From RGIG3102 sp964369915 (GTDB lineage: Bacteria > Bacillota > Clostridia > Oscillospirales > Ruminococcaceae): a DNA stretch of 32,344 nucleotides. The translations under genes and the position numbers were made by a program. The stretch is taken from positions 1 through 32,344 of the forward strand of contig CAYJGG010000018.1 in the NCBI GenBank assembly GCA_964369915.1. The letters run 5' to 3'. The notes below the pieces were generated by a model. The model had not been told where the DNA came from. It worked only from the letters and a program-made list of their open reading frames with translations, and ran no database searches. Positions 14,678 through 22,795 of the stretch are shown here, piece after piece. The first letter of the stretch is position 1. Every line of letters begins with the position of its first letter.

Positions 14678-15070
14678 ATGGGCATGCCTGAAGTACCAAA
14701 AAGAGATAAACTACCTAATATTAAAGATGTTTTAATTCAAATTTTAGAATCTGTGGCTTTAGAGGAACTCGCTATGGCACATATTCTTAATGCTGAAGGA
14801 GAAAAAATGCAGGCTGTTATTGCTAATTTAAATCATCATAATTTTTGCGATGATTGTATTAGTGATGTATTTAAAGGAACTAACACAACTATAAATAGCT
14901 TAATTATGAAAGAATGGGTTATGTTAAATAAAATTTCTAAAGCGTTTGATATATTTGAAAAAATGGAAAAATATGATTGCAAACCTTATCATCCTTGTAA
15001 GTGCAAACAACACGAATATAAACCTAACTATAAATGCTGTAAATGCAAAGATAATCACTGCGAAGATTAA
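14678..15070 (+). CDS. Cys-rich small coat-like protein
   Basis: 130 residues. MGMPEVPKRDKLPN start, then LESVALEELAMAHILNAEGE (about 23-42), the same motif as in the 109-residue protein. The second half of the module is only faintly present (TINSLIMKEWVMLNKISKAF). It has 9 cysteines: a CDDC pair near 57-60 and seven in the basic, His/Tyr-containing tail (about 98-128, with CKCK and CCKCK). Such tails are typical of disulfide- or metal-cross-linked spore coat layers; that role is inferred. There is no signal peptide. AAGGAG precedes the ATG. It is 29 bases upstream of the 983-residue gene and surely co-transcribed with it. Confidence 0.75.
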   Translation: MGMPEVPKRDKLPNIKDVLIQILESVALEELAMAHILNAEGEKMQAVIANLNHHNFCDDCISDVFKGTNTTINSLIMKEWVMLNKISKAFDIFEKMEKYDCKPYHPCKCKQHEYKPNYKCCKCKDNHCED

Positions 15071-15099
15071 TATTAAAACTAATTATAAAGGAGGATAAA

Positions 15100-18051
15100 A
15101 TGCCAAATTTAATCATTAGCGTAGATAGAACAAGTGGAAATTATGAAAACACTTTTATTTATTCTCTCAACGCTAGTTTTAATGGAATATCCGGAGATAT
15201 AAACTCCGCAAAAATTAAAATTTTTATACCTGATTATTTGAATATTTTTTTAGGAGAAGTTCAAAATCCTGTTAAAAATATTATTGAAAACAAACTAGAA
15301 AACGGAACTGAAATTATTTTTGATTTTGAAAAAATTACAGATCTTGGAATTGCTGTTCGCATTGGTTTTGGAGTTTCGTTTAAAACTGAGGCTCTTAATA
15401 CTAAACCTTATAAAGCAACTGCTGTTTTACTTATAAATGAAGAAGAAAATATGTCTGCTTTTTGTGATGAAATATCGCTTTTATTAATTCCAAAGTTTGA
15501 TATAAGAAGAGAAATAGTTCTTCCATCTTCTACTCCAAGTAGTGGGAGCGCTGTCTATTATAAATTAACTTTAGAAAATTTTGGCGATTTAGGAGCTGAA
15601 ATAAATAATATTAGCATAATTTGTAATGGTACTGATAATTTAACTTTAGATAATTCGTATCCTGTTATAGGAAAAGACGTTTCAAGTAAATTTAGCGATA
15701 AATCTGCAGATGATATACAGGGCGTTTTTAATGAGAATAACTTAAGTTTTACTATTTTAAAATATAAAGGTCAAAGCTATGAATTTATATATCGAGCAGT
15801 TATAAGTGTCTCTTTAGATGAAGGTGAAGAAGTTAGCAGTTTAGCTTTATTTAAAATCGAAAATGAAGAATATAAAGAAAATCTTCACGCTGTTATACTC
15901 TCTTCCCCTATTTATGATGCTAATATTTCAATTTATGCCCCTGATTACAGCCTACAAGATGAATATATTTGTTATAGAATAAACGTTGAAAATACAGGCA
16001 ATCAAATATTAGCTAATTCAATTTTCAAAAATGAATTACCTGATGATATTTCTTATTATCAATTTAAAACTGGCTCATTTCATATTGGAGCATTAAATCA
16101 AAACTTATCAACTGAATATTTTATAGATTATACAACAATAAATGGCAGTTCAGGAAGAATTGGTCCATATAGCACCGATGTTAATAATAAAATAAATTTA
16201 AGCGATATAATTTTAGAAAATGATAATTTAGAAAGTTTAACTTGGAATTTATCCACGCTTGGAATCGGAGTTAAATCAAAAGCCCCAGCTCAACTTTTAG
16301 GCATAGTAAAATCTAATTTAAAATCTGAAACATCTGTTATAAATCATTTACATTTAGAATTTGATGCAGGTGCAGTAAGAGGAGAAAAGGTTGAAAATGC
16401 TACAACATTAATTGCAAACTATTGCATTTTAAAACCTAGTTTATCCTTAAACGTTGGCACAAATCCAATAAAGCCAGGTGATATCTTAACCTACACTTTT
16501 AATGCAAATTGCAAAAACTCAAGGCTAAACAATCCAATTTTTGCATTCTTGATGCCTAAAGAGTTAGAATTTGTATCAAATGAAAGCTACTCTTATACAG
16601 ATATATTCTCTTCAATATCCCCTTTAAATCCACCGCCTGTAATTATTGAAAATTTTAATGAAAATAATGACACTTTAATAAAATTCAGCTACATAAATGA
16701 ATATGCCTTTAATTTTAGACAGCTATCAAATATTAAAATTAGTTTTGATGCAAAAGTTAAAATCGGCTCACTTGGAATTATAACCTCTTTTCTTTTACTT
16801 AACACTTCAAATAGTACTGGAGTTATTTTAAATACAGGAGATATTTATCAAGATACAAATAATATTGCACAAGATGAAAGTGTTTCAAAGAATTATGCAA
16901 AAACAGGCATAATTAAAAACACAATTTTATATTTTGTTTCAACATCGTCTAATAAAAAAATCAAAGGGCTCTTAGACAATGAATTTATAGAAGAACCTTT
17001 AATAGGAAAAACAGTTAACGGTGGCACTTTAGAATATTTAATCAGCATAAAAAACATAGGTAATGCTAATTTAGAAAATATTGAGATAGTTGATATTCTC
17101 CCATATATAGGCGATACTGGCGTTATTCAAACTAGCACAAAACGAAATAGTGATTTTAATATATATGCACTTAGCGAAGTTGTTGCAACGGTTTTACCTT
17201 TAAATGAAAGTATTGATTTTGATATTTTTTATTCAAAAAGTGTTAAACCTATAAGGTTTGGTGCAAGTTTTAATATTATAGGCGAAGATGACGATTGGAC
17301 AAAAGAGCCTTTTGAAGATTTAAGTTTATTAAAATCATTTAAAGTAAAAACTAAAAGTTCTAGTTTAGCACCGGGAGAAACTTTAAAAATATCTATAACA
17401 GCTTTAACTCCTTTAGGAGTTAAAACTAGTGCAGTCGCTTGGAATTCCTTTGCCGCCGATGTTACTTATTTAGATTTAAATAATAATTTGCAACATTTAT
17501 TAGCAATAGAGCCTGAAAAAGTTGGTATTCAAATTGTAGACACTGATTTAGATAAGGTTAGCATTAGTGGATACTCTTTTATTGATAATAATTTAGATGG
17601 ATATTTTAACAATGATGAAAGCTATGTTAATGATGTTATCGTTTGTTTATATGATGAAAGTAAAAATTTAATTCGCTACACTTCAACTACTCCTAGCTTT
17701 GAAGAAAAAGACGGGCAATATATTTTCCAAAATTTAGATGCCGGAAAATATTATATTAAATTTATAATTGATGATAAAAAACTAAAATTTACAAAACAAA
17801 ATTTAGATAAAGATATCGGTAGTAAGGCAAATAGTAAAACTGGATTTACCGGAATTTTAGATTTAAATAATATAAACAAATTAGAAAATATTAACGTTGG
17901 TATAATCCCTCGTGGAAAATACACCCTAGAAGAAATTTTAAAAATTAATAATCAAACACGAGGTGTTGTAAGAGATGTAATTAAAAATCAAATGCTACTA
18001 GCTATGAAACAAGAAGATGTTATTGAACTAATTGAAAATTTAAAAAAATAA
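15100..18051 (+). CDS. Large multi-domain beta protein (DUF11/SdrD-B-like) with coat-module tail
   Basis: 983 residues from ATG 15100 with AAAGGAGG upstream. It consists of a row of about six Ig-like/DUF11-type beta domains (for example ICYRINVENTGNQILANSIF, PGDILTYTFNANCKNS, LEYLISIKNIGNANLENIEI), then an SdrD-B/prealbumin-like domain (about 821-900, SISGYSFIDNNLDGYFNN and GQYIFQNLDAGKYYIKFI). The C-terminal 43 residues contain RGVVRDVIKNQMLLAMKQED, matching the second half of the module in the 109-residue protein. It lacks a signal peptide, LPXTG motif and membrane helix, unusual for an adhesin-like protein but expected if made in the mother cell and placed on a spore. It forms an operon with the Cys-rich gene. 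I infer a fibre or surface layer protein anchored through the C-terminal module. Confidence 0.8.
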   Translation: MPNLIISVDRTSGNYENTFIYSLNASFNGISGDINSAKIKIFIPDYLNIFLGEVQNPVKNIIENKLENGTEIIFDFEKITDLGIAVRIGFGVSFKTEALNTKPYKATAVLLINEEENMSAFCDEISLLLIPKFDIRREIVLPSSTPSSGSAVYYKLTLENFGDLGAEINNISIICNGTDNLTLDNSYPVIGKDVSSKFSDKSADDIQGVFNENNLSFTILKYKGQSYEFIYRAVISVSLDEGEEVSSLALFKIENEEYKENLHAVILSSPIYDANISIYAPDYSLQDEYICYRINVENTGNQILANSIFKNELPDDISYYQFKTGSFHIGALNQNLSTEYFIDYTTINGSSGRIGPYSTDVNNKINLSDIILENDNLESLTWNLSTLGIGVKSKAPAQLLGIVKSNLKSETSVINHLHLEFDAGAVRGEKVENATTLIANYCILKPSLSLNVGTNPIKPGDILTYTFNANCKNSRLNNPIFAFLMPKELEFVSNESYSYTDIFSSISPLNPPPVIIENFNENNDTLIKFSYINEYAFNFRQLSNIKISFDAKVKIGSLGIITSFLLLNTSNSTGVILNTGDIYQDTNNIAQDESVSKNYAKTGIIKNTILYFVSTSSNKKIKGLLDNEFIEEPLIGKTVNGGTLEYLISIKNIGNANLENIEIVDILPYIGDTGVIQTSTKRNSDFNIYALSEVVATVLPLNESIDFDIFYSKSVKPIRFGASFNIIGEDDDWTKEPFEDLSLLKSFKVKTKSSSLAPGETLKISITALTPLGVKTSAVAWNSFAADVTYLDLNNNLQHLLAIEPEKVGIQIVDTDLDKVSISGYSFIDNNLDGYFNNDESYVNDVIVCLYDESKNLIRYTSTTPSFEEKDGQYIFQNLDAGKYYIKFIIDDKKLKFTKQNLDKDIGSKANSKTGFTGILDLNNINKLENINVGIIPRGKYTLEEILKINNQTRGVVRDVIKNQMLLAMKQEDVIELIENLKK

Positions 18052-18063
18052 CTTTTTTTTAAA
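18038..18063 (+). terminator. Possible weak terminator after the 983-residue gene
   Basis: TTTAAAAAAA-TAAC-TTTTTTTTAAA forms an A/T-only hairpin over the stop codon with a T-run. The low stem stability makes termination uncertain. Confidence 0.3.
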
Positions 18064-18079
18064 CAGCTATACATTTTAA

Positions 18080-18108
18080 TTGATTTATTAAATTAAATTT
18101 GATAAAAT
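18080..18108 (+). promoter_or_regulatory. Promoter of the AIM24-like gene
   Basis: -35 TTGATT (18080-18085), 17 bases, -10 TAAAAT (18103-18108), 34 bases before ATG 18143. Confidence 0.65.
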
Positions 18109-18142
18109 TATATATATTAAAAAAAGAAAGGAATAATTAATT

Positions 18143-18823
18143 ATGAAATATCGTATAGTTGGCGAAACTCTACCTGCTGTTATCTGCGATTTAGACGCTG
18201 GAGAACACATGATAAACGAAAGTGGCTCTATGTGCTGGATGAGTCCAAATATGAAAATGGAAACTATTGGAGGAGGTCTTGGTAAGATGTTTGGCCGTGC
18301 TCTTTCTGGAGATTCTCTTTTCCAAAACAAATATACAGCTGAAAATGGTCCTGGACAAATTGCTTTTGCTAGTAGCTTTCCTGGCGCAATTAAAGCATAT
18401 GAAGTAACTCCTGGTAAATCTTTAATTTTGCAAAAATCTGCATTTTTAGCTAGTACATCTGGCGTTACACTTGAAATGCACTTTAAAGGAAAAATCGCTA
18501 CTGGTCTTTTTGGCGGTGAAGGTTTTATTATGCAAAAAGTTAGTGGTAATGGTATGGTTTTCGTTGAAATAGATGGTCATGCTGAAGAATATGTTCTTCA
18601 AGCTGGGCAATCAATCATCGTTGACACTGGGTATCTTGCAGTTATGGACGAAACTTGTAGTATTGAAGTTAAAACTGTTCCTGGTGTTAAAAATATGCTA
18701 CTAGGTGGAGAGGGAATATTCAACACTGTTGTAACAGGTCCTGGTAAAGTTGTACTTCAAACAATGCCAGTTAGTGGAGTTGCTTCAGCTCTACGCCCTT
18801 ACTTCCCAACAACAGGCAAATAA
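18143..18823 (+). CDS. AIM24 / TIGR00266 family protein
   Basis: 226 residues. It has the typical course of the family: YRIVGETLPAVICDLDAGEHMINESGSM at the start, glycine-rich GGGLGKMFGRALSGDSLF (about 45-62), FPGAIKAYEV, a second half with EGFIMQKVSGNG, and AGQSIIVDTGYLAVMDET near 155. These proteins are a double-stranded beta-helix/trimeric beta fold of unclear function, often linked to membrane stress responses. No membrane helix or signal. AAAGGAAT is the ribosome site. It is monocistronic, with a promoter before it and a terminator after it. Confidence 0.92.
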   Translation: MKYRIVGETLPAVICDLDAGEHMINESGSMCWMSPNMKMETIGGGLGKMFGRALSGDSLFQNKYTAENGPGQIAFASSFPGAIKAYEVTPGKSLILQKSAFLASTSGVTLEMHFKGKIATGLFGGEGFIMQKVSGNGMVFVEIDGHAEEYVLQAGQSIIVDTGYLAVMDETCSIEVKTVPGVKNMLLGGEGIFNTVVTGPGKVVLQTMPVSGVASALRPYFPTTGK

Positions 18824-18831
18824 TTTACATA

Positions 18832-18862
18832 AAAAAAGCGCTGATTTATTTCAGCGTTTTTT
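18832..18862 (+). terminator. Terminator after the AIM24-like gene
   Basis: CGCTGA / TCAGCG stem extended by an A-run/T-run pair, 6-base loop, followed by TTTTTT. Starts 9 bases after the stop. Confidence 0.8.
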
Positions 18863-18863
18863 A

Positions 18864-18892
18864 TTGCGTTATTATAATAACATTGATATAAT
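18864..18892 (+). promoter_or_regulatory. Promoter of the MFS gene
   Basis: -35 TTGCGT (18864-18869), 17 bases, -10 TATAAT (18887-18892), 38 bases before ATG 18930. Confidence 0.6.
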
Positions 18893-18929
18893 AGTATTTA
18901 TTAGAAATTTAGAATAATTGGAGAAATAT

Positions 18930-20099
18930 ATGATTAGCTTACTCTTACCATTAATTTATTTAACATTTATAAGCCTTGGGCTACCTGATGCTGTTCTTGG
19001 TTCTGCTTGGCCAGTTATCAGCAATGAATTTTCAGTTTCAATATCTAATATGGGTATAGTTACAATAATTATCTCTGCTGGTACTATATTTTCAAGCCTT
19101 AACAGCGATAGATTAATTCATAAGCTCGGTGTTCATAAAATAACTGCAATGAGCGTTTTTTCAACTGCTATTTCTCTTTTTGCATTTTCACAAACAAACT
19201 CTTTTTTAGCTTTATGCCTATGTGCTATTCCATACGGCCTTGGCGCTGGTAGTGTTGATGCTGCTTTAAATAATTATGTGGCTGTAAACTATGAAAGTAA
19301 GCATATGAGCTGGCTACATTGTATGTGGGGCGTTGGAGCAACTTTAGGGCCATATATTATGGGCGCAGTTTTAACAGCTGGCACTAGTTTTAGATTAGGA
19401 TATATAATTTTATTTGTAATTCAAATTATTTTATCAATAGTTATCATTATAAGTAAACCAATTTGGAAAAATAAAATCGAAACAATTTCTGCTAATGAAA
19501 ATTATAAAGTTTTATCTTTAAAAGAAATTTTTAAACTCCCTGGAGTTCCCTTTATCGCTGTTGCCTTTTTTTGCTTTTGTGCTGCAGAAAGCACAGCAGG
19601 ATTTTGGGCAAGTAGCTATTTAGTTTATAATAGAGGGATAGCGCCTGAAATCGCAACTAGTTTTGCCTCTTTATTCTATCTTGGAATAACTATTGGTAGA
19701 GGTATCTGTGGATTTATTGCTATAAAATTTCATGATAGAGAGATGATTCGCGCTGGCGCTTTTTTAATGCTAATTGGAATTTTAATACTATTTATTCCTA
19801 CATATGAAATAACTGCTTTTTTAGGAATTGCCATTATAGGGCTTGGTTCTGCTCCTATTTTTCCTTGCATTATCCATTCAACTCCTGAAAATTTCGGCGT
19901 TAAAAATTCACAAGCCGTAACTGGTGTTCAAATGGCTTCTGCATATACTGGCACTTTAGCTATGCCAGCTTTATTTGGAATTATTGGAAATTCTATTGAT
20001 TTTAGTTTATACCCTGTTTATCTTGGCATAATTATTCTTACAATGCTTATAATGTATGAAATAACTTTAAAAAAGGTGAGAAATATAGAAATTTCATAA
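18930..20099 (+). CDS. MFS transporter, FucP/YbjJ-like
   Basis: 389 residues from ATG 18930 with GGAG 6 bases upstream; a TTG at 18918 overlaps that site and is rejected. Twelve hydrophobic helices in two halves. The N-terminal half has LGLPDAVLGSAWPVI in helix 1 and LNSDRLIHKLG in the loop between helices 2 and 3, then PYGLGAGSVDAALNNYVA and MWGVGATLGPYIMG, as in sugar or drug porters of the FHS/YbjJ type. The C-terminal half repeats the layout (YLGITIGRGICGFIA). The substrate cannot be told from sequence. It is a single-gene unit. Confidence 0.88.
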   Translation: MISLLLPLIYLTFISLGLPDAVLGSAWPVISNEFSVSISNMGIVTIIISAGTIFSSLNSDRLIHKLGVHKITAMSVFSTAISLFAFSQTNSFLALCLCAIPYGLGAGSVDAALNNYVAVNYESKHMSWLHCMWGVGATLGPYIMGAVLTAGTSFRLGYIILFVIQIILSIVIIISKPIWKNKIETISANENYKVLSLKEIFKLPGVPFIAVAFFCFCAAESTAGFWASSYLVYNRGIAPEIATSFASLFYLGITIGRGICGFIAIKFHDREMIRAGAFLMLIGILILFIPTYEITAFLGIAIIGLGSAPIFPCIIHSTPENFGVKNSQAVTGVQMASAYTGTLAMPALFGIIGNSIDFSLYPVYLGIIILTMLIMYEITLKKVRNIEIS

Positions 20100-20118
20100 T
20101 AATTTAACCTTATCAACA

Positions 20119-20147
20119 TTGACTTGATTATAAATGTAATATATAAT
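20119..20147 (+). promoter_or_regulatory. Promoter of the PAS-GGDEF gene
   Basis: -35 TTGACT (20119-20124), 17 bases, -10 TATAAT (20142-20147), a near-perfect sigma-A promoter. The leader of about 60 bases contains AAATGT/ACATTT and GTAAC/GTTAC short inverted repeats of unknown meaning. Confidence 0.75.
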
Positions 20148-20214
20148 ATTTCTAATGTAACATTTATATTAAAACGATTATTTGTTACTGACTAAGTAAA
20201 GGAATTAAAACACT

Positions 20215-21831
20215 ATGGATAAATATAATCTTCGAATATCGGTTATGGGCAACGAAAATATTATAAATAGTATAAAGAAAGTGGAAACTATCGACAGACT
20301 ATCTGTGTCTTGTATTAAAATTGATGTAGCTGATGAAAACACCTATAACACAGCTGATGTTATAATTTTTGATGCTAATCAAAACATAAGGGATATTTAT
20401 AAAGTATATAGAAAAAAAGCACCTTACTGCGTTATCGTTTTAGTGTGTGAAGACGAAGATATCATGGATATATCTTTAAAGTATCAAGATGAAATTTTTG
20501 ATATTTGGAAAAATGACTGCTGTGCTTTATTTAATTATAGAGTTAGAAATTTTCTGTTTCGCATGAGGGATTATCTTGATGCAGAATTAGCTCAAAAACA
20601 ATTAGACACTTTAATTGATAGCGTTCCTGATTTGATTTGGTTTAAAGATGTTATCGGCTCTCATATTAAAGTTAATGATAGCTTTTGCAAAACAGTTAAT
20701 AAAACAAAGGAACAAATCAAATATAGAGGACATTGCTATATTTGGGATTTAGATATAGCCGAATACGAGCAAGGCGAATATGTTTGTATGGAAACAGAAG
20801 AAGTTGTTATAAAAGAGCAAGGCACTTTTTTATTTGATGAAAAAGTTAAAATTTCTGATGAGATGCGTCAATTGAAGACATATAAATCTGCAATAGTTGG
20901 AAGAAATGGCGAAACCTTAGGTACAGTTGGCCTTGCAAGAGACGTTACAGATATTTGGAACACTCACGCCGAATTTAAAACTTTAATTAACCATCTGCCT
21001 TTCCCTATGATGATTGTTAATAAAGATTATAATTTTGTTAGTGCTAATGATGAATTTGATAATATTTTTGGAGTTCTTAGTGACTTATCAGATTTTGATA
21101 TATCAATATTTGGAAAAAAATTCTTTAATAGTGATATTGCTATGAAAAAAGAATTAAATAATGTTATTGAAAGTAAATTAATTAATAATGGAAAAACTTT
21201 AACTTTTTCTATTGAAAAAAGCCCGATATATGATGTATTCCAAGAATTAAATGGATATTTCTTTATTTTCAATGATATTACAACTCAAAAAGAATACGAA
21301 CAAAAATTAAAGCTAATTTCTCAAACTGATGATTTAACAGGACTTAATAACCGTATTGCAATTAGAAATTATTTTGATGCTAATCATTCTAATGTAATTA
21401 ATAATAAAACACCTATTAGCGTTATGATGCTTGATATAGATTATTTTAAAAACTATAATGATATGTATGGACATGTTAGTGGAGATAAGATTTTAACTAG
21501 TGTTGGTGATATTTTAAATAAAATTTCGCAAGATGATAATGATATATTTGTTTCAAGGTATGGTGGAGAAGAGTTTTTAATTGTGGCTCTTAATAAATCA
21601 GTTGATGAAACTAAAAATATCGCTACTAATATCCAATCTATGCTTAGAGAATATAATATTGAGAATAAATCATCAGAAATTTCCGATGTATTAACTGTAA
21701 GTATTGGCATTTCATATTATCCTGAAATAAATAATACTCATTCAGTATCTGAACTTATTAAATCTGCTGATAAAATGCTTTATAAGGCAAAGGATAGTGG
21801 CAGAAACACATATGCATTTTCAAATAATTAA
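20215..21831 (+). CDS. Diguanylate cyclase with two PAS-like domains
   Basis: 538 residues, soluble. The N-terminal part (1-120) has alternating strands and helices like a receiver domain but no conserved phospho-acceptor pattern. A PAS domain (about 128-245, LIDSVPDLIWFKDVIGSHIK), a second PAS (about 250-365, LINHLPFPMMIVNKDYNFVS) and a GGDEF domain (about 370-535) follow. The active loop is RYGGEEF (GGEEF 450-454) with DDLTGLNNR and MLDIDYFKNYND before it, so cyclase activity making c-di-GMP is expected. The inhibitory RxxD site before the loop is absent (the position reads DNDI), so product inhibition at that site is unlikely. It has its own strong promoter. Confidence 0.93.
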   Translation: MDKYNLRISVMGNENIINSIKKVETIDRLSVSCIKIDVADENTYNTADVIIFDANQNIRDIYKVYRKKAPYCVIVLVCEDEDIMDISLKYQDEIFDIWKNDCCALFNYRVRNFLFRMRDYLDAELAQKQLDTLIDSVPDLIWFKDVIGSHIKVNDSFCKTVNKTKEQIKYRGHCYIWDLDIAEYEQGEYVCMETEEVVIKEQGTFLFDEKVKISDEMRQLKTYKSAIVGRNGETLGTVGLARDVTDIWNTHAEFKTLINHLPFPMMIVNKDYNFVSANDEFDNIFGVLSDLSDFDISIFGKKFFNSDIAMKKELNNVIESKLINNGKTLTFSIEKSPIYDVFQELNGYFFIFNDITTQKEYEQKLKLISQTDDLTGLNNRIAIRNYFDANHSNVINNKTPISVMMLDIDYFKNYNDMYGHVSGDKILTSVGDILNKISQDDNDIFVSRYGGEEFLIVALNKSVDETKNIATNIQSMLREYNIENKSSEISDVLTVSIGISYYPEINNTHSVSELIKSADKMLYKAKDSGRNTYAFSNN

Positions 21832-21835
21832 TAAT

Positions 21836-21876
21836 AAAAAACAAGCCAAAACTTTAAAAGTTTTGGCTTGTTTTTT
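21836..21876. terminator. Bidirectional terminator between convergent genes
   Basis: A long near-perfect inverted repeat, CAAGCCAAAACTTT / AAAGTTTTGGCTTG, flanked by A-run and T-run. It serves the cyclase gene (plus) and the thioesterase gene (minus), whose stop codon touches the T-run. Confidence 0.9.
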
Positions 21877-22615
21877 ATTTATATGTAAATACTCCATAAA
21901 ATGATGGCTTATCTTGAGTTTCGTTATACCCTTGAATAACTATTTTTTTATCACTTATAGATTTATTCAATGAAAACTCTTCTTTTTCTTTTAACTCTGA
22001 AGTAAAATAAATTTCCATTCTTTTTAAATTTTCTAAATTCTCTTCTTTATCACTTAATGCATCAAAACAAAAATCGCTATATCTTAAATTATTAACATGC
22101 CCTACCATATCAAGATAACTTTTTCTAACTTTTTGCGTGTCGCCTTTTATATATTCATATTTTTCTTTAAAAGTTGGCTTTGCTTCGATTAAAATATTTT
22201 CAGTTGCCATTTCTAAATCAAAAGGAAGTTCTCTATTTCTATAAATATTTCTTGTTTCTAAATCAATTAAAGTTGAATATAAAGTGGCACTTAAAATATG
22301 CGTTCCATCTTCTTGATGAATAGTTAACTCACGTCTAAAACTAACGCCTTTTTTTCCTGCAAACCATGTTTTTCCTATTAATTTTTGCTCTCTATTTTTA
22401 ATTGGATTTATTATATCTGCTGTTAATGATAACAAAACCCAAGACACATTTTTATTTAATAATTTTTCAAAATTAATATTAAAATTAATTAAATGCCTGT
22501 CCACCATAGAATTGATAATGTAGTGATATCCCCCTGGTGTAAAGTGTCCACTTTTTCCAAAGTGTGAAAACTCTAATTCAGTTTCATAGCTATAATCAGT
22601 TTCTTTTTTACTCAT
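21875..22615 (-). CDS. Acyl-ACP thioesterase
   Basis: 246 residues, the usual length for bacterial FatA/FatB-like thioesterases made of two hot-dog domains. The first domain (about 10-135) starts YSYETELEFSHFGKSGHF, and NVSWVLLSLTADII, FRRELTI and ATLYSTLIDLETRNIYR follow. The second domain (about 150-245) has KVRKSYLDMVGHVNNLRYSD, where N and H of HVNN match the catalytic Asn/His region. It should release fatty acids from acyl-ACP in the cytoplasm. TAAAGGAG lies upstream of ATG 22615. It is a single-gene unit with its own promoter. Confidence 0.9.
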   Translation of the reverse strand: MSKKETDYSYETELEFSHFGKSGHFTPGGYHYIINSMVDRHLINFNINFEKLLNKNVSWVLLSLTADIINPIKNREQKLIGKTWFAGKKGVSFRRELTIHQEDGTHILSATLYSTLIDLETRNIYRNRELPFDLEMATENILIEAKPTFKEKYEYIKGDTQKVRKSYLDMVGHVNNLRYSDFCFDALSDKEENLENLKRMEIYFTSELKEKEEFSLNKSISDKKIVIQGYNETQDKPSFYGVFTYK

Positions 22616-22657
22616 TTATATATCACTCCTTTAAACATCTTTATAATACTCTATAAC

Positions 22658-22686
22658 ATTCTAACATAATTTTAAAAGCTATTCAA
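22658..22686 (-). promoter_or_regulatory. Promoter of the thioesterase gene
   Basis: Minus strand: -35 TTGAAT (22681-22686), 17 bases, -10 TAGAAT (22658-22663), 43 bases before ATG 22615. Confidence 0.6.
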
Positions 22687-22729
22687 TAGATTTAATTTAT
22701 ACTTTAATATAAAATTAACTTTATTTTGC

Positions 22730-22758
22730 TTGCATTTATTTAGTTTTTAATATAAAAT
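22730..22758 (+). promoter_or_regulatory. Promoter of the ABC-F gene
   Basis: -35 TTGCAT (22730-22735), 17 bases, -10 TAAAAT (22753-22758). The leader is only about 30 bases, so there is no room for the upstream peptide/attenuator typical of inducible antibiotic-resistance ABC-F genes. Confidence 0.55.
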
Positions 22759-22795
22759 ATATAAGTTAATTTAATTTACAATAAAGGAGAATAAC

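Noticed and set aside
16750..16765. AATCGGCT, part of the conserved core of the dispersed element
   Set aside because: It is inside the 983-residue coding sequence and no other part of the element is near it.
18918..18929. TTG start for the MFS protein
   Set aside because: The TTG overlaps the GGAG ribosome site of the ATG at 18930.
20148..20214. c-di-GMP riboswitch before the first cyclase gene
   Set aside because: The leader is too short and lacks the conserved segments of either class.
22759..22795. Attenuator of an antibiotic-resistance ABC-F gene
   Set aside because: The leader is too short for an upstream peptide and hairpins.
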